This document shows, piece after piece, positions 26,303-35,357 of a stretch of 64,000 nt of DNA; position 1 is the first letter of the stretch, and every line of letters starts with the position of its first letter. The notes beneath the pieces are model-generated. The model searched no databases and was not told the origin of the DNA. It saw only the letters and a list, made by a program, of their open reading frames with translations. The stretch covers positions 3,989,342-4,053,341 of the forward strand of contig NZ_KB905370.1 of assembly GCF_000378985.1 (NCBI RefSeq). The letters run 5' to 3'. The position numbers and the translations under genes were made by a program. The DNA comes from Ensifer sp. BR816 (lineage in GTDB: Bacteria > Pseudomonadota > Alphaproteobacteria > Rhizobiales > Rhizobiaceae).

Positions 26303-27580
26303 ACCTGCCATCAGCGGGCGGATGAAGTCGGCCGCCGACATCGCCGAGGCGTGCTCCTCCAGTACCGCCTTGAGGCTGACCGCGCGATAGCGGTCGAGAT
26401 CGCCGGCGAAGCGGTCGAGCTTGCCGAGCGCCTCCTCGGGCGTCACCGTGTCGATATCGAGCAGGACATCCTCGACGCCGATCCGCTTGGCGACTTCCTT
26501 GGTCTTGAACTCGTAGGCGATCGGCAGCACCGGCGTGCCGACGCAGAGCGACATGATCATCATGTGCATGCGCGTCGCCACGACGAAATCGAGCTCCCTG
26601 GCGATCGCCATCAACTGTTCCGGCGTGTGGAACGCCGCGTCGACCGTGACGTGCTCGGCAATTTCGGGCGCGAGGCCCGAGACGATCAGTTTCGCCGTCT
26701 TCGAATCGTCGTGGGCATATTCCGGCACGCCCTGGCAGGTCGAAATGAAGGTGACCTCCTTGCCGTGGTCGCGCACGAGCCTCGTCGCAATCTCGCGGAT
26801 CGACTGGATGTAGCGGTCCATGCCGCCGCCACCGCCCTGGACGTAGTGCCAGTGCCGCACGGAGATGCCGACGCGGCCCGTCGGCGCCGGCCGGCCGATC
26901 GTCAGCAGTGCCTTGATCCGCTCCACGTCGGCGAGCGCAAAGACGGAATCGGCGACCACATGGCACTTCGACGGGTCGTCGACGAGGTCGAGAATGTGGT
27001 CGCGGGAACGAACATCGCGCAACAGGATCAGCGGGCTGCGGTTGAAAACCGGCGGCAGGTTGCGGCGGTTGTAGGGCTTTGCAAAGGGGCCGAGCGACTG
27101 GGTGAAGAAGATGGTCTTCTTGCCGAGCATCTCCGCAAGCTTGAACTGGTTGATGCGCCGCTCGAGCGAATAGTTTTCGACGAGATAGGTGCCGCCGGTG
27201 GTGATCACCATATCGGCGTCCTTGTAGAGCGCCAGGCTCTTGCGGTCCGCCTCGCTGAAGAAACGCCGATCGAGGTAGTTGCCGCTGCCGAGATGGCGCA
27301 GAGCCTGAAACACGGCCTGATTGTAGACCTGCTTCAGTGCGTTCTTGACGGTGTTGTCGTCGTATTTGTACTTGAAGATCGATTCCGACGGCAGCTTCCT
27401 GAGCTCGATGTCCGGATATTGCTCCTTCGGATAAAGCCGCGCCGCAACCTCCGGCTGGCTGTCGAACACCAGGAATTCCAGGTCCTCGTTCGCCACCGAT
27501 CTCAGGATATGCCTGATCGCCAGAAGAATGGCCGCGTCGCCGGTGTTCAAGCAGACGGTATTCTCGACTACAACTTTCAT
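26237..27580 (-). CDS. Polysaccharide pyruvyl transferase family protein
   Basis: 447 aa. Motifs of the family include NTGDAAILLAIRHIL at the N-terminus, ADMVITTGGTYLVENY, FFTQSLGPF, ILLRDVRSRDHI, GISVRHWHY and the C-terminal ATRMHMMIMSLCVGTPVLPIAYEFKT, where the RxH motif binds the substrate. Such enzymes add pyruvate ketals from phosphoenolpyruvate to sugars, giving acidic exopolysaccharide, and fit the adjacent glycosyltransferase/flippase block. Transcribed toward it, with a 66-bp tail overlap. A hairpin lies in the leader (27602-27634). Confidence 0.9.
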   Translation of the reverse strand: MKVVVENTVCLNTGDAAILLAIRHILRSVANEDLEFLVFDSQPEVAARLYPKEQYPDIELRKLPSESIFKYKYDDNTVKNALKQVYNQAVFQALRHLGSGNYLDRRFFSEADRKSLALYKDADMVITTGGTYLVENYSLERRINQFKLAEMLGKKTIFFTQSLGPFAKPYNRRNLPPVFNRSPLILLRDVRSRDHILDLVDDPSKCHVVADSVFALADVERIKALLTIGRPAPTGRVGISVRHWHYVQGGGGGMDRYIQSIREIATRLVRDHGKEVTFISTCQGVPEYAHDDSKTAKLIVSGLAPEIAEHVTVDAAFHTPEQLMAIARELDFVVATRMHMMIMSLCVGTPVLPIAYEFKTKEVAKRIGVEDVLLDIDTVTPEEALGKLDRFAGDLDRYRAVSLKAVLEEHASAMSAADFIRPLMAGSSANGAQALRQDLEEDLARRA

Positions 27581-27601
27581 GGTCCGTCATCCCCGTGTGT
27601 A

Positions 27602-27634
27602 AAGCCGGCAGACATGGAGGAATGTCGCCGGCTT
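27602..27634 (-). promoter_or_regulatory. Leader hairpin upstream of the pyruvyl transferase
   Basis: Thirteen paired positions with one bulged base and a 6-nt loop (GGAGGA on plus, TCCTCC on the transcribed strand), beginning 21 bp before the start codon. The loop on the mRNA is complementary to a Shine-Dalgarno sequence. It may act as a leader control element; function is inferred. Confidence 0.4.
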
Positions 27635-27966
27635 GCCGCTTGCGATGGAATCGTCCGCATCCCAGGGACAACCCGCAATAGCGTTCTGTCGCCAAGTTTT
27701 GGTGAATTCATGGCCGCGCGGAGGATTTTTGCCGCACTGCAGCATCGGTGCAATATATTCGCGATAAGACGGCAGCCGAGCGCGCTCCCTTTCAGCAAGG
27801 CATACGGACTTTGGTCCGACTCCGGGAGGCGCTTCGGTCGCCAAAGGTCCGATCCGCTGCGATGTCGGTTGCCGTATGGTGCGTTCGACACGTATTGCGG
27901 CAATCGATGCTGCTGAACGAAACGGTCAATCACCCTTTTGAGACCATTCTATCGGGATCTTCGGCT

Positions 27967-28200
27967 ATGGCGGCGTTCGAGAGCAAATGGAAGGATCGTA
28001 TATCCGATCTCGCTTGGGCCGTGCTCTCCAGCCCCCTGTCGATCGGACTCTATATTGCGGCGGCAATGCTGGTTGCTGCCTTTGCCAGTGCAACGACCGG
28101 CATTCCGCCATACATACTCGTGGCGGCGGCCGTTGTCTTGGTGCTGTTCATCGACCCGCCGGAAAGAATGGAAAAACTCAGAAAACAACGGCGCCGATAG
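27967..28200 (+). CDS. Small membrane protein, unknown function
   Basis: 77 aa if started at MAAFESKWKDRISDLAW. Two adjacent hydrophobic segments (LSSPLSIGLYIAAAMLVAAFAS and GIPPYILVAAAVVLVLFI) and a basic tail ERMEKLRKQRRR that should stay in the cytoplasm. The frame is open from 27748, with an alternative ATG at 27907, but no start has a convincing ribosome site. The rest of 27581-27966 shows only the leader hairpin at 27602. No family recognised. Confidence 0.45.
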   Translation: MAAFESKWKDRISDLAWAVLSSPLSIGLYIAAAMLVAAFASATTGIPPYILVAAAVVLVLFIDPPERMEKLRKQRRR

Positions 28201-28321
28201 TCGCAACCGGTGCGACATGCATCCGTGATTGCCGCTCGGCTTTGCCGACATTCCGACTTGTCGTCTAAGTTGTGTTCCTATAGTCAACGCACGGGAACAG
28301 ACGGAGCGGGGGCTTTCGACC

Positions 28322-28852
28322 ATGCACATTATCCTGGCGGTATTTGGTTTGCTCGGCGTAGCTGCCTTCTGGTGGTATCGCCTCAAGATCATGAGTGAGG
28401 CGGCCGGCGAAGTGGCAGATGCGGTCGGCAGGGTGCGCGGCACTCTGAGGCGCAACAAGCTGCGCAAAAAGGCCGCCCTGGCCCCTGTCACAGCCATAGA
28501 CGACCCCGTCACCGCGGCCGCCACGGTCATCCTGGCAATCGCCGCAGAGGACGCGGTCGTCTCGGAGGCTCTGGAAATGCGGGTGCGCGCGGAAATCGGC
28601 GCGATTGCCGCCAACGAAAAGCAACTCGAGGAGGCGGTCGTCTACGCGAAATGGGCCACCGACCAGGTGGCAGACGTGCCCAGGGTGATCGACAAGTCGA
28701 CCGAGTTGCTGAAACCGCGTCTCGACGAGCGCGAGAAGGAGCAACTCGTCGCCATGGTCCTCTCGGCGACGCTTCCGGGCGAACGCCACGCCATGTTCAA
28801 GCAACGTGTCGAGCAATTGCGCCGCAAGCTGGGACTGGAAGTCACCAGGTAG
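28322..28852 (+). CDS. Single-pass membrane-anchored helical protein, unknown function
   Basis: 176 aa. N-terminal TM anchor (MHIILAVFGLLGVAAFWWY), a basic linker (RGTLRRNKLRKKAA) and a helical Glu/Ala-rich domain (AIAAEDAVVSEALEMRVRAEIGAIAANEKQLEEAVVYAKWATDQV) ending in LRRKLGLEVTR. The helical part recalls TerB-like folds, but I cannot assign a family with confidence. GAGCGGGGG precedes the ATG. It lies upstream of the TPR cyclase in the same direction (123 bp gap) and may share its regulation. Confidence 0.75.
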   Translation: MHIILAVFGLLGVAAFWWYRLKIMSEAAGEVADAVGRVRGTLRRNKLRKKAALAPVTAIDDPVTAAATVILAIAAEDAVVSEALEMRVRAEIGAIAANEKQLEEAVVYAKWATDQVADVPRVIDKSTELLKPRLDEREKEQLVAMVLSATLPGERHAMFKQRVEQLRRKLGLEVTR

Positions 28853-28975
28853 GCAATCCACAAACCAGCAGGGAGCGGCGCTGGCTGTCCGATCTCACGA
28901 TCGCGCCGAACGACCGCACAAGCGCGGCGTTGGCTGCCACTTTGTGGTAATCTGGGTCCAGGTGGGACTGGCGCT

Positions 28976-30715
28976 ATGAGCGACACGCGAAAAATCGCAG
29001 CGATCCTGGTCGCAGATGTGGTGGGTTACAGCCGACTCGCTGGCACGGACGAGGAGCGCATCCTGGCGCGGCTACGGGCGCTGCGCAGCGATCTGATCGA
29101 TCCGACGATCGCAGTGCACAATGGCCGAGTGGTCAAGCGCACCGGCGACGGGAGCCTCATCGAGTTCCGTAGCGTTGTCGATGCCGTGCGTTGCGCCGTC
29201 GAAGTACAGAACGGCATGGTCGAGCGAAACGCCGGTCTCACGCCCGAGCGCCGCATCGAATTCCGCGTTGGCATCCATCTCGGCGATGTGGTCGAGGAGA
29301 GCGATGGCGATCTCATGGGCGACGGCGTCAACATCGCCGCGCGGTTGCAAGGAATCGCCAAGCCCGGCGCGATCTGTCTATCGGAAGATGCCTACCGGCA
29401 GGTGAAAGCAAAGCTCGACCTCCCTGCACTCGACCTTGGCGCAACGCAACTCAAGAACATCGCCGAGCCGATCCGGGTCTATTCGCTTGAGGTCGGCGGT
29501 CAAGAACGGTCGGTGCTGCCGCCTGTGCCCGACAAGCCTTCCATTGCCGTGCTGGCATTCAACAACATGAGTGGCGATGCCGAACAGGAGTATTTCTCCG
29601 ACGGCATAAGCGAGGATATCATTACCGATCTCTCGAAGCTGTCGGAGTTGCACGTAATCGCCCGCAACTCATCCTTCATATACAAGCATGCGACGATCTC
29701 GGTCCCGGACATGGCCAAAGCGCTCGGCGTTCGCTACGTGCTCGAGGGCAGCGTGCGCAAGGCGGGCAACCGGGTGCGGGTCACGGCCCAATTGATTGAT
29801 TCGAGCAGCGGCGGACATGTCTGGGCCAGCCGGTTCGATCGCGACCTCAGCGACATTTTCGCCGTCCAGGACGAACTTACGCAGGAGATCGTCACTGCGC
29901 TCAAACTGAAGCTGACGGCCAGTGAGCAGGATCGGCTGATTCCAAGGCGCGCGGTCGACGTGAAGGCCTACGAACTCTTCTTGCGCGGCCGCGAGCTGTC
30001 TTGGGCGGCCACCCGAACGGGCAATATCGCGGGGCGCGACCTGCTCGAGCGCGTGCTCGCCATCGATCCAGGATATGCCGCCGCCTGCGCATTGATCGCC
30101 TTCACCCATGTCAATGACTACTCCAACGGCTTCTCCAGCGATCCTGAGCACTCGCTGCGGACCGGCTTGGACCTTGCGCAGCGGGCGGTTGCGATGGACG
30201 AGGATGAACCCACCGCCCACTGGGCATTGGGCGTGGCTTACCTCTGGATCCGCGAACTCGACCGGGCAGAGGCCGAAGTAGAACGTGGTCTCGCTCTTTC
30301 GCCGAACTCCGTGGAGTTCCTGCTCTTGAAGGCGGCCACTCAAACATTCTCCGGCGATCCGTCTGGTGCGCTCGAGACGCTTGATACTTCGATGCAGTTG
30401 GACCCGCACTATCCGGAAATCACGCTGCAATTTCTCGCCGATGCGCGCTTTTCCCTCGGCCAATATGCGCAAGCGATTGCTGCGATCGAACAGCGGCTCG
30501 CGCGTAATCCTCAATCAGAAACCGCCTACGCCCTGCTCGCCTCTTGCTATGGTCACCTCGGCCGACTGGAGGAGAGCCGACAGGCCTGGAAGCGCGTGCT
30601 TCAGATCAATCCCGGCTTCTCCGTCGAGCGCCGCCGCCGCATCCTTCCCTTCCGGAACCCTGAGGACTTCGAGCGCCGCGTTGAAGGCCTCCTCAAGGCG
30701 GGACTGAAATTCTGA
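28976..30715 (+). CDS. Soluble class III adenylate cyclase with TPR domain
   Basis: 579 aa. The cyclase domain is N-terminal (residues about 5-170): metal Asp in ILVADVVGYSRLAG, GRVVKRTGDGSLIEF, and GDGVNIAARLQ with the Asn/Arg transition-state pair. It is followed by a TolB/FlgO-like linker (SIAVLAFNNMSGDAEQEYFSDGISEDIITDLSKL and YVLEGSVRKAGNRVRVTAQLID) and C-terminal TPRs at about 330-570. This layout is common in rhizobial cyclases, which have many paralogues. No TM segment, so cytoplasmic. Product expected to be cAMP; signal unknown. Confidence 0.92.
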   Translation: MSDTRKIAAILVADVVGYSRLAGTDEERILARLRALRSDLIDPTIAVHNGRVVKRTGDGSLIEFRSVVDAVRCAVEVQNGMVERNAGLTPERRIEFRVGIHLGDVVEESDGDLMGDGVNIAARLQGIAKPGAICLSEDAYRQVKAKLDLPALDLGATQLKNIAEPIRVYSLEVGGQERSVLPPVPDKPSIAVLAFNNMSGDAEQEYFSDGISEDIITDLSKLSELHVIARNSSFIYKHATISVPDMAKALGVRYVLEGSVRKAGNRVRVTAQLIDSSSGGHVWASRFDRDLSDIFAVQDELTQEIVTALKLKLTASEQDRLIPRRAVDVKAYELFLRGRELSWAATRTGNIAGRDLLERVLAIDPGYAAACALIAFTHVNDYSNGFSSDPEHSLRTGLDLAQRAVAMDEDEPTAHWALGVAYLWIRELDRAEAEVERGLALSPNSVEFLLLKAATQTFSGDPSGALETLDTSMQLDPHYPEITLQFLADARFSLGQYAQAIAAIEQRLARNPQSETAYALLASCYGHLGRLEESRQAWKRVLQINPGFSVERRRRILPFRNPEDFERRVEGLLKAGLKF

Positions 30716-30763
30716 CGCGAGCCGCCGCGGCAGTGACCCCACCGGTCGAGGACCGGCGCCGAC

Positions 30764-31519
30764 CTATTGTACAAGCGGCCGCAAGGCCGCTTGTGTCTCC
30801 CTGAGCAAGGGCAGGTAGCGCTCGGCGAGCTCCGAGGCTGCGACATGGGCGGCGGGCGCTCCGATATTCAGCGCGGCGACCACCTGCCCGCGCGCATTCA
30901 TCAGTGGGACGGCGATCGAACAAAGCCCGATTTCCAGTTCCTGGTCGATCACCGCGTAGCCCTCTGCGCGAACCCGCCGCAGTTCCTCGATCAACTCCTC
31001 GGGGTCGGTCTTCGTCCGTGGTGTGTTGGCCTTGAGCTCGGTGCGGCTCAGGATCTCGCGCGCCTCAGTTTCAGGAAGCGCGGCAAGCAGCACCCTTCCC
31101 ATCGAGGCGCAATAGGCCGGCAGCCGCGAGCCGGGCATGAGGTTGATCGACATCACCCGGCGCTGCGAGGCGCGGGCGATGTAGACGACCTCTGTGCCGT
31201 CGAGCACGGAGGCAGAAGCGCTCTGGCCGGCCTTTTCCGAGAGCTGGTCGAGATAGGGCTGGACGATCGCCGGCAACGGCGTCGCCGAAAGATAGGCGTG
31301 GCCGAGCCTCAGGACCTTCGGTGTCAGTGTGAAGAACTTGCCGTCATAGTCGGCATAGCCGAGTTCCGAAAGCGTCAGCAACGAGCGCCGCACGGTGGCG
31401 CGGTCGAGGCCCGTCAGCTTCGATGCCTCGGCGATCGACAGTCGCGGCTGCGCCTCGCCGAAGGCCTCGATCACCTTCAGGCCCCGGGCAAAGCCGCTGA
31501 CAAAATCTGTTTCTCGCAT
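30764..31519 (-). CDS. pcaR: IclR-family regulator of pcaIJF
   Basis: About 251 aa. N-terminal winged helix (VSGFARGLKVIEAFG; LSIAEASKLTGLDRATVRRSLLTLSELGYA) and C-terminal IclR ligand domain (QRRVMSINLMPGSRLPAYCASMGRVLLAALPE; YAVIDQELEIGLCSIAVPLMNARGQVVAALNIG). PcaR/PcaU proteins respond to 3-oxoadipate and control its CoA activation. Start set at MRETDFVSGF with GGGGGA before it; the open frame reaches 31585, but that would put the start within the operator. Divergent from pcaI, with a 14-bp inverted repeat between. Confidence 0.93.
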   Translation of the reverse strand: MRETDFVSGFARGLKVIEAFGEAQPRLSIAEASKLTGLDRATVRRSLLTLSELGYADYDGKFFTLTPKVLRLGHAYLSATPLPAIVQPYLDQLSEKAGQSASASVLDGTEVVYIARASQRRVMSINLMPGSRLPAYCASMGRVLLAALPETEAREILSRTELKANTPRTKTDPEELIEELRRVRAEGYAVIDQELEIGLCSIAVPLMNARGQVVAALNIGAPAAHVAASELAERYLPLLRETQAALRPLVQ

Positions 31520-31547
31520 GCCGTCCCCCATCGATTCCATTTCCTTC

Positions 31548-31590
31548 ATTTTGTGCGATATACGAACAAATGTCAAATATCGCACAAAAT
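31548..31590. promoter_or_regulatory. Probable PcaR operator, 14-bp inverted repeat
   Basis: ATTTTGTGCGATAT at 31548-31561 is repeated exactly as its complement at 31577-31590, spaced 15 bp. It lies 28 bp before the pcaR start and 81 bp before pcaI, the right place for an IclR-type dimer pair controlling both genes. Binding is inferred from position and symmetry. Confidence 0.8.
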
Positions 31591-31671
31591 GTTTGACGAC
31601 CGGCTGAAACGGGCGCTTATTCCCCCCGCAGCCGCCGCTGATACTCGGCCGGCAAACTGAGGAGGGTTTGA

Positions 31672-32532
31672 ATGGCTCGCATAATGTCGCTCACCGATGC
31701 AGTGGCGGAAAATGTCCGCGACGGCGACACCGTCGCCATGGAGGGGTTCACGCACCTGATCCCCTATGCCGCCGGTCATGAAGTGATCCGCCAGGGCAGG
31801 GAGGATCTGTTCCTCGTCCGCATGACGCCGGATATCCTCTATGACCAGTTGATCGGCGTCGGCGCTGCGCGGGGCATGAAATTCTCCTGGGGCGGCAATC
31901 CCGGCGTCGGCTCGCTGCACCGCTTCCGCGACGCGGTCGAGAACCAGTGGCCGCGGCCGCTCGAGATCGAGGAGCACTCGCATGCGGCGATGGCGAACGC
32001 CTATGAGGCGGGCGCGGCAAACCTGCCCTTCGCCATGCTGCGCGGCTATATCGGCGCAGACCTCCCGAAGGTGAACCCGAACATCAAAAGCGTCACCTGC
32101 CCCTTCACTGGCGAAGTCTTGGCTGCAGTGCCGGCGATCCGGCCGGACGTGACGATCATTCACGCGCAGCGCGCCGACCGCAAGGGCAACGTACTGCTCG
32201 AAGGCATCGTCGGCGTTCAAAAGGAGGCGGTGCTTGCCGCCAGGCGCTCGATCGTCACCGTCGAGGAGATCGTCGACGAACTCTCGCCGCCCTCTCCCAA
32301 TTCCGTCGTGCTGCCGACCTGGGCGGTGACGGCGGTCGCCCATGTACCGGGCGGCGCCTTCCCGTCCTATGCGCATGGCTACTATCCGCGGTCGAACGCC
32401 TTCTACATCCGCTGGGACGAGATCGCCCGCGACCGGGAGACGTTCACGGCGTGGATCAAGGAAAACGTGCTTGACACACGGCCCGAGGACTACGCCCGCC
32501 ATGCCGCGAAGACTTCGGCAAAGGTTGCCTGA
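31672..32532 (+). CDS. pcaI: 3-oxoadipate CoA-transferase subunit A
   Basis: 286 aa, class I CoA-transferase alpha subunit (LTDAVAENVRDGDTVAMEGFTHLIPYAAGHEVIRQ in outline; VGSLHRFRDAVEN; CPFTGEVLAAVPAIRPDVTIIHAQRADRKGNVLLEG). With PcaJ it moves CoA from succinyl-CoA to 3-oxoadipate. It begins the pcaIJF operon; GAGGAGGG precedes the ATG and pcaJ follows 10 bp after the stop. The motifs match the longer rhizobial/actinobacterial type rather than the shorter Pseudomonas PcaI. Confidence 0.95.
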   Translation: MARIMSLTDAVAENVRDGDTVAMEGFTHLIPYAAGHEVIRQGREDLFLVRMTPDILYDQLIGVGAARGMKFSWGGNPGVGSLHRFRDAVENQWPRPLEIEEHSHAAMANAYEAGAANLPFAMLRGYIGADLPKVNPNIKSVTCPFTGEVLAAVPAIRPDVTIIHAQRADRKGNVLLEGIVGVQKEAVLAARRSIVTVEEIVDELSPPSPNSVVLPTWAVTAVAHVPGGAFPSYAHGYYPRSNAFYIRWDEIARDRETFTAWIKENVLDTRPEDYARHAAKTSAKVA

Positions 32533-32542
32533 GGAGGAGGCG

Positions 32543-33337
32543 ATGATGACGGATTTCACCCCCACGGAAATGATGACCATCGCCGCGGCGCGCGAACTTT
32601 CCAACGACGACGTCTGCTTCGTCGGCATCGGCGCGCCTTCGGCCGCCTGCAATGTCGCCCGGCTGACGCATGCGCCGGACATCACGCTGATCTACGAAAG
32701 CGGCACCGTCGGCACCAGGCCGGACGTGCTGCCGCTGTCGATCGGCGACGGCGAGCTCTGCGATACCGCGCTCTTCACCGTCTCGGTGCCGGAAATGTTC
32801 CGCTATTGGCTGCAGGGCGGCCGCATCACCACCGGCTTCCTCGGCGGCGCGCAGATCGACCGCTTCGCCAATCTCAACACCACCGTCGTCGGCCCCTACG
32901 ACCACCCGAAGGTCCGCCTGCCGGGCGGCGGCGGTGCGCCGGAGATCGCCTCCAATTGCGGCCGCATCTTCATCACCATGGCGCTGTCGAAGCGCGGCTT
33001 CGTCGAAAAGCTGCCCTTCGTCACCTCCATGGGCCATGGCGAGGGCGGCAACACCCGCGAAAAACTCGGCCTGAAGACCAAGGGTCCGACGCGCGTCATC
33101 ACCGATCTCTGCATCCTCGAGCCGGATCCGGAGACGAAGGAGCTGACCGTCGTCTCGATCCATCCGGGCGTCGGCCGCGAGCGGATTGTCGAGAATTGCG
33201 GCTGGCCGATCAAATTCGCCGAGACCGTCATTGAAACCCCCGCGCCGACCGAGACGGAGCTTTCGGTGCTGCGCGACATCAACGCCCGCACCAAGAAGGC
33301 CCACGAAGGCGCCGGGCCGGGCAAGGAGGCCGCCTGA
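32543..33337 (+). CDS. pcaJ: 3-oxoadipate CoA-transferase subunit B
   Basis: 264 aa, class I CoA-transferase beta subunit. The catalytic Glu lies in ITLIYESGTVGTRP, where the thioester forms; GGRITTGFLGGAQIDRFANLNTTVVG is a conserved beta motif. Start at MMTDFTPTE directly after GAGGAGGAGG; the frame continues upstream through the pcaI end but that is overlap. Its TGA shares one base with the pcaF ATG. Confidence 0.95.
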   Translation: MMTDFTPTEMMTIAAARELSNDDVCFVGIGAPSAACNVARLTHAPDITLIYESGTVGTRPDVLPLSIGDGELCDTALFTVSVPEMFRYWLQGGRITTGFLGGAQIDRFANLNTTVVGPYDHPKVRLPGGGGAPEIASNCGRIFITMALSKRGFVEKLPFVTSMGHGEGGNTREKLGLKTKGPTRVITDLCILEPDPETKELTVVSIHPGVGRERIVENCGWPIKFAETVIETPAPTETELSVLRDINARTKKAHEGAGPGKEAA

Positions 33338-34539
33338 TGCGCGACGCTTACATCTGCGACTACATCCGCACGCCGATCGGCCGCTTCGGCGGTTCGCTCG
33401 CCGCGGTGCGCGCCGACGACCTCGGCGCCATCCCGCTGAAGGCGCTCGCTGAGCGCAATGCTTCGGTCGATTGGGAGGCGGTCGATGACGTGATCTTCGG
33501 CTGCGCCAACCAGGCGGGCGAGGACAACCGCAATGTCGCGCGCATGTCGTCGCTGCTCGCCGGTCTGCCGGTCGCCGTGCCCGGCACGACGATCAACCGG
33601 CTTTGCGGCTCCGGCATGGATGCGGTGATTGCCGCTGCCCGCGCCGTCAAGGCGGGCGAGGCGGAACTGATGATCGCCGGCGGCGTCGAATCCATGTCGC
33701 GCGCGCCCTTCGTGCTACCCAAGGCCGACAGCGCCTTTTCACGCCACGCCGAAATCCACGACACGACGATCGGCTGGCGCTTCGTCAACCCGCTGATGAA
33801 GGCGCAGTATGGCGTCGATTCGATGCCGGAGACCGGCGAGAACGTCGCCGAAGATTTCAAAGTCTCGCGCGCGGACCAGGACGCCTTTGCCGTGCGCAGC
33901 CAGGCAAAGGCAGCCACCGCCCAGGCGAACGGCCGGCTCGCCCGGGAGATCGTCGCGGTCACCATCCCGCAGAAGAAGGGCGAAGCAATCATCGTCGACC
34001 GGGACGAGCACCCGCGCGTGACGTCCATCGATGCGCTTGCCAAGCTGAAGGCACCGTTCCGCGCCGGCGGCTCCGTCACCGCCGGCAATGCCTCCGGCGT
34101 CAATGACGGCGCGGCGGCGCTGATCATCGCCTCGGAGGCGGCGGTCAGGAAACATGGGTTGAAGCCGATCGCCCGCGTCCTTGGCGGCGCCACGGCCGGC
34201 GTGCCGCCGCGCATCATGGGCATCGGCCCGCTGCCCGCCTCGCAAAAGCTGATGGCGCGGCTCGGCATGACGCAGGACCAGTTCGACGTCATCGAACTCA
34301 ACGAGGCTTTCGCCAGCCAGGGTCTCGCCGTCCTGCGCGAACTCGGGATCGCCGACGACGATCCCCGCGTCAACCGCAATGGCGGCGCGATCGCGCTTGG
34401 CCACCCCCTCGGCATGTCCGGCGCCCGCATCACCGGCACCGCGGCACTGGAACTTGCCGAAACCGGCGGGCGCTTTTCGCTCTCGACCATGTGCATCGGC
34501 GTCGGCCAGGGCATCGCGGTGGCCCTGGAGCGGATGTAG
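33337..34539 (+). CDS. pcaF: 3-oxoadipyl-CoA thiolase
   Basis: 400 aa thiolase. Nucleophile Cys90 (NRLCGSGMDAV), His356 (GGAIALGHPLGMSG) and acid/base Cys386 (STMCIGVGQG) are all in place. It splits 3-oxoadipyl-CoA to acetyl-CoA and succinyl-CoA, ending the protocatechuate pathway. The 1-bp overlap with pcaJ shows coupling. Followed by a RIME-like palindrome, so pcaIJF is a three-gene operon. Confidence 0.96.
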   Translation: MRDAYICDYIRTPIGRFGGSLAAVRADDLGAIPLKALAERNASVDWEAVDDVIFGCANQAGEDNRNVARMSSLLAGLPVAVPGTTINRLCGSGMDAVIAAARAVKAGEAELMIAGGVESMSRAPFVLPKADSAFSRHAEIHDTTIGWRFVNPLMKAQYGVDSMPETGENVAEDFKVSRADQDAFAVRSQAKAATAQANGRLAREIVAVTIPQKKGEAIIVDRDEHPRVTSIDALAKLKAPFRAGGSVTAGNASGVNDGAAALIIASEAAVRKHGLKPIARVLGGATAGVPPRIMGIGPLPASQKLMARLGMTQDQFDVIELNEAFASQGLAVLRELGIADDDPRVNRNGGAIALGHPLGMSGARITGTAALELAETGGRFSLSTMCIGVGQGIAVALERM

Positions 34540-34649
34540 TGCGGCCCGCACGGTCTTGTTGGGACGCCTCGGTCCGACAAGACACGATCTGAATGAATCG
34601 TTGCGGCGGCCACCGCGCGGAGTAGCATGTCGGATCCGCCCATGGCGGC

Positions 34650-34847
34650 ACCCCCCTCTGCCCTGCCGGGCATCTCCCCCGCAAGGGGGGAGATTGGTCG
34701 GAAGCGAAGTCCTGCCCGTCACCGAACTCGCAAACGGCGAAGCCGCCGAGTTCATGATCGGTGCACAGGGTCATCGGTGGGACGGGCGATCGCCGCTTAC
34801 CGATCTCCCCCCTTGCGGGGGAGATGCCCGGCAGGGCAGAGGGGGGT
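34650..34847. repeat. RIME-like long palindromic repeat (copy A)
   Basis: Arms of about 46 bp (34650-34696 and 34801-34847) are nearly perfect inverted copies. Each contains CTCTGCCCTGCCGGGCATC and a CTCCCCCGCAAGGGGGGAG stem. The class resembles Rhizobium intergenic mosaic elements. It fills the gap between pcaF and the acylphosphatase gene and holds no reading frame that looks real. Confidence 0.85.
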
Positions 34848-34890
34848 ATCACATCCGCTTCCCGTCATCGCGATCTGATCGGATTCCGCG

Positions 34891-35175
34891 CTAGGAGATA
34901 ATCCGAAACCCCGCCGGCGTCTCCGTCGAGGATGCCTCCTCGCTCGCGACGTTGGCAACGGCGGCACCCGGCGGGCCCTTCCAGAACCGGCCGAGCATCG
35001 TCTCGACGGCCGTATCCGCCCCGGCGATCAAGGCGGTCACCGAACCGTCGCTTTCGTTGCGCACCCAGCCGACAAGTCCGAGGCGTTCGGCCTCGTCGCG
35101 CGTCCAGACACGGAAGCACACCCCTTGCACCCTGCCGGTGATCCGCACCAAAGCCGCCTTGCGTTCATCCGCCAC
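34891..35175 (-). CDS. acyP: Acylphosphatase
   Basis: 94 aa, usual length for the family. The phosphate cradle and catalytic Arg are in GRVQGVCFRVWTRDEAERLGLVGWVRNESDGSV (catalytic Arg in CFRVW, Asn in VRNESDG). It hydrolyses acyl phosphates such as carbamoyl or acetyl phosphate. The start is GTG 35175 with GGGAGG 5 nt before; an ATG further upstream would add a basic tail not seen in the family. Single gene. Confidence 0.92.
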   Translation of the reverse strand: MADERKAALVRITGRVQGVCFRVWTRDEAERLGLVGWVRNESDGSVTALIAGADTAVETMLGRFWKGPPGAAVANVASEEASSTETPAGFRIIS

Positions 35176-35357
35176 GACCGCCTCCCTTGTTCGTTCTTTC
35201 CGAATCTGGCGCAGCTCGCCCCGAAGGCAAGCCATTGAAGCGGGCCGCCTGCGGCTTGCCCTATCGCCCTCGCACTTCCAGATCATTTTTTACCGGTCAG
35301 ACAAAATAATTTGAATTTCGGGCTTGCAATTGCTGCGATGCAACATTATTGTATGAC

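Noticed and set aside
30772-30790. Hairpin with 9-bp arms between the TPR cyclase and pcaR
   Set aside because: It lies within the last codons of pcaR, has no T tract and may be chance in GC-rich coding DNA.
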